DNA from: JBBRUG01 sp038247995
GTDB lineage: Bacteria; Chloroflexota; Chloroflexia; Chloroflexales; Chloroflexaceae
Direction of reading: 5' to 3'
Assembly (NCBI GenBank): GCA_038247995.1
Contig: JBBRUG010000353.1
Location: 1-5,901, forward strand
DNA length: 5,901 bases
This document shows positions 5,559 through 5,901 of this stretch, in pieces. The notes under the pieces were generated by a model that was given only the letters and a program-made list of their open reading frames with translations, had not been told where the DNA came from and ran no database searches. Both the position numbers and the translations under genes were made by a program. The stretch's first letter is position 1, and each line of letters starts with the position of its first letter.

Positions 5559-5588
5559 CTTATACAAAAGTCAGGATTCAGAAGTCAG
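5559..5588 (-). promoter_or_regulatory. Candidate promoter of the protease operon
   Basis: On the minus strand CTGACT (5588-5583) is a 4/6 match to the -35 consensus and lies 18 bp before TATAAG (5564-5559), a 5/6 match to the -10. Transcription would begin near 5552, giving a leader of about 50 nt before the ATG at 5499. The -35 sits inside the heptamer repeat, so unit number could alter promoter geometry. Chloroflexota promoter consensus is not well known to me, hence the low confidence. Confidence 0.35.
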
Positions 5589-5609
5589 GATTCAGAAGTC
5601 AGAAGTCGG
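5568..5609. repeat. Heptamer repeat, AAGTCAG/GATTCAG (6 units)
   Basis: Six in-phase heptamers: AAGTCAG, GATTCAG, AAGTCAG, GATTCAG, AAGTCAG, AAGTCGG. Equivalently, two perfect copies of a 14-mer followed by two single units. It is the same period as the arrays at the left end of the window but an unrelated unit sequence. It lies directly upstream of the protease operon. Confidence 0.85.
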
Positions 5610-5761
5610 AGGCGCTGCGCCTTGAACTTGGCTAAATAACAACTGACATCTATGGGTTCAAATGATTCTGAGCTAACTATAGCACAAAACCATCTGTTTG
5701 CACTTCGCCCGCAGGCTAGTTTCAGGGCTGTTGCAACGTCTGCGATCCGCGCCATCCGCAC

Positions 5762-5783
5762 CCCTCTCAGGTGGAGGGTTTTT
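5762..5783 (+). terminator. Weak intrinsic-terminator-like hairpin
   Basis: CCCTC (5762-5766) pairs with GAGGG (5774-5778) around a 7-nt loop and is followed by five T residues (5779-5783) on the plus strand. The stem is short, and there is no recognised plus-strand gene upstream for it to serve, so it may be chance or the remnant of a repeat. Confidence 0.3.
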
Positions 5784-5788
5784 GCCGT

Positions 5789-5850
5789 TGCCCGCACCCC
5801 CAACCCCCTTCGGCTACGCTCAGAGCAGGCCGCTCCCTGAGCGGGAGCGG
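5789..5850. repeat. C-rich intergenic element with 8-bp palindrome, possible dispersed repeat
   Basis: A CCCGCACCCCCAACCCCC-type run is followed by TTCGGCTACGCTCAG and a perfect stem CCGCTCCC (5830-5837) / GGGAGCGG (5843-5850) with loop TGAGC. Such C-run plus TTCGGCTACGCTC phrases look like the multi-copy intergenic repeats I associate with Chloroflexota and cyanobacterial genomes. Only one copy is in this window, so the dispersed nature is inference. Confidence 0.4.
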
Positions 5851-5901
5851 GGCTTCCGACAGCATCAGGACGCCGAATCTGCGGCGGCTCCCCCTGCTCC
5901 A

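Larger units (their letters stand above)
5500..5901. other. Upstream intergenic region of the protease operon
   Basis: No convincing gene. From left to right it holds the operon leader and probable promoter (about 5500-5590), the AAGTCAG-type repeat, a small palindrome (AGGCG 5610-5614 / CGCCT 5618-5622), an AT-richer stretch (about 5630-5700), a terminator-like hairpin (5762-5783), and a C-rich segment with an 8-bp palindrome. Two open frames of 60-70 codons (5585-5803 minus and 5652-5840 plus) lack ribosome binding sites and run through the repeats. Confidence 0.7.

Noticed and set aside
5585..5840. Open frames of 62-72 codons upstream of the protease operon
   Set aside because: They have no ribosome binding site, overlap each other on opposite strands, and run through the heptamer repeat and the C-rich element.

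Overview
The window is GC-rich, with compact operon spacing and intergenic DNA full of period-7 repeats. Protein style and repeat style together suggest a filamentous anoxygenic Chloroflexota bacterium (Roseiflexus/Chloroflexus-like). This is inference: no rRNA or other marker gene is present.

Layout, left to right. Positions 1-133 are 19 perfect copies of the heptamer CAAGCGG, running off the left edge. A perfect hairpin then abuts a strong Shine-Dalgarno site and a small plus-strand gene (207-419, 70 aa, charged and helical, function unknown). Positions 420-709 are a convergent intergenic region holding degenerate heptamer tracts, a long imperfect inverted repeat and several hairpins, but no gene I can support.

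From 5499 down to 710 lies a four-gene minus-strand operon. Its order is: (1) a large secreted thermolysin-like M4 metallopeptidase with FTP/PepSY propeptide, complete active site, and two C-terminal accessory domains (5499-2854); (2) a multi-pass PrsW-family membrane protein carrying an N-terminal Cys/His zinc-knuckle-like module and lacking every PrsW catalytic residue (2783-1821, GTG start); (3) a single-pass membrane-anchored protein with a PsbP/DUF1795-like extracytoplasmic domain (1815-1207); (4) a protein whose C-terminal half resembles emfourin, the M4-protease inhibitor family (1210-710). Genes 2 and 3 are 5 nt apart; genes 3 and 4 overlap by ATGA.

The most interesting reading is a protease-control cassette: an M4 protease, a dead intramembrane-protease homologue, a membrane-anchored sensor-like protein and a probable M4 inhibitor, all co-transcribed. 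The part assignments rest on motifs read by eye. The idea that they act together is inference.

Right of the operon (5500-5901) is non-coding. It has a plausible minus-strand promoter embedded in an AAGTCAG-type heptamer repeat, an AT-richer stretch, a weak intrinsic-terminator-like hairpin on the plus strand, and a C-rich segment with an 8-bp palindrome that looks like a dispersed repeat.
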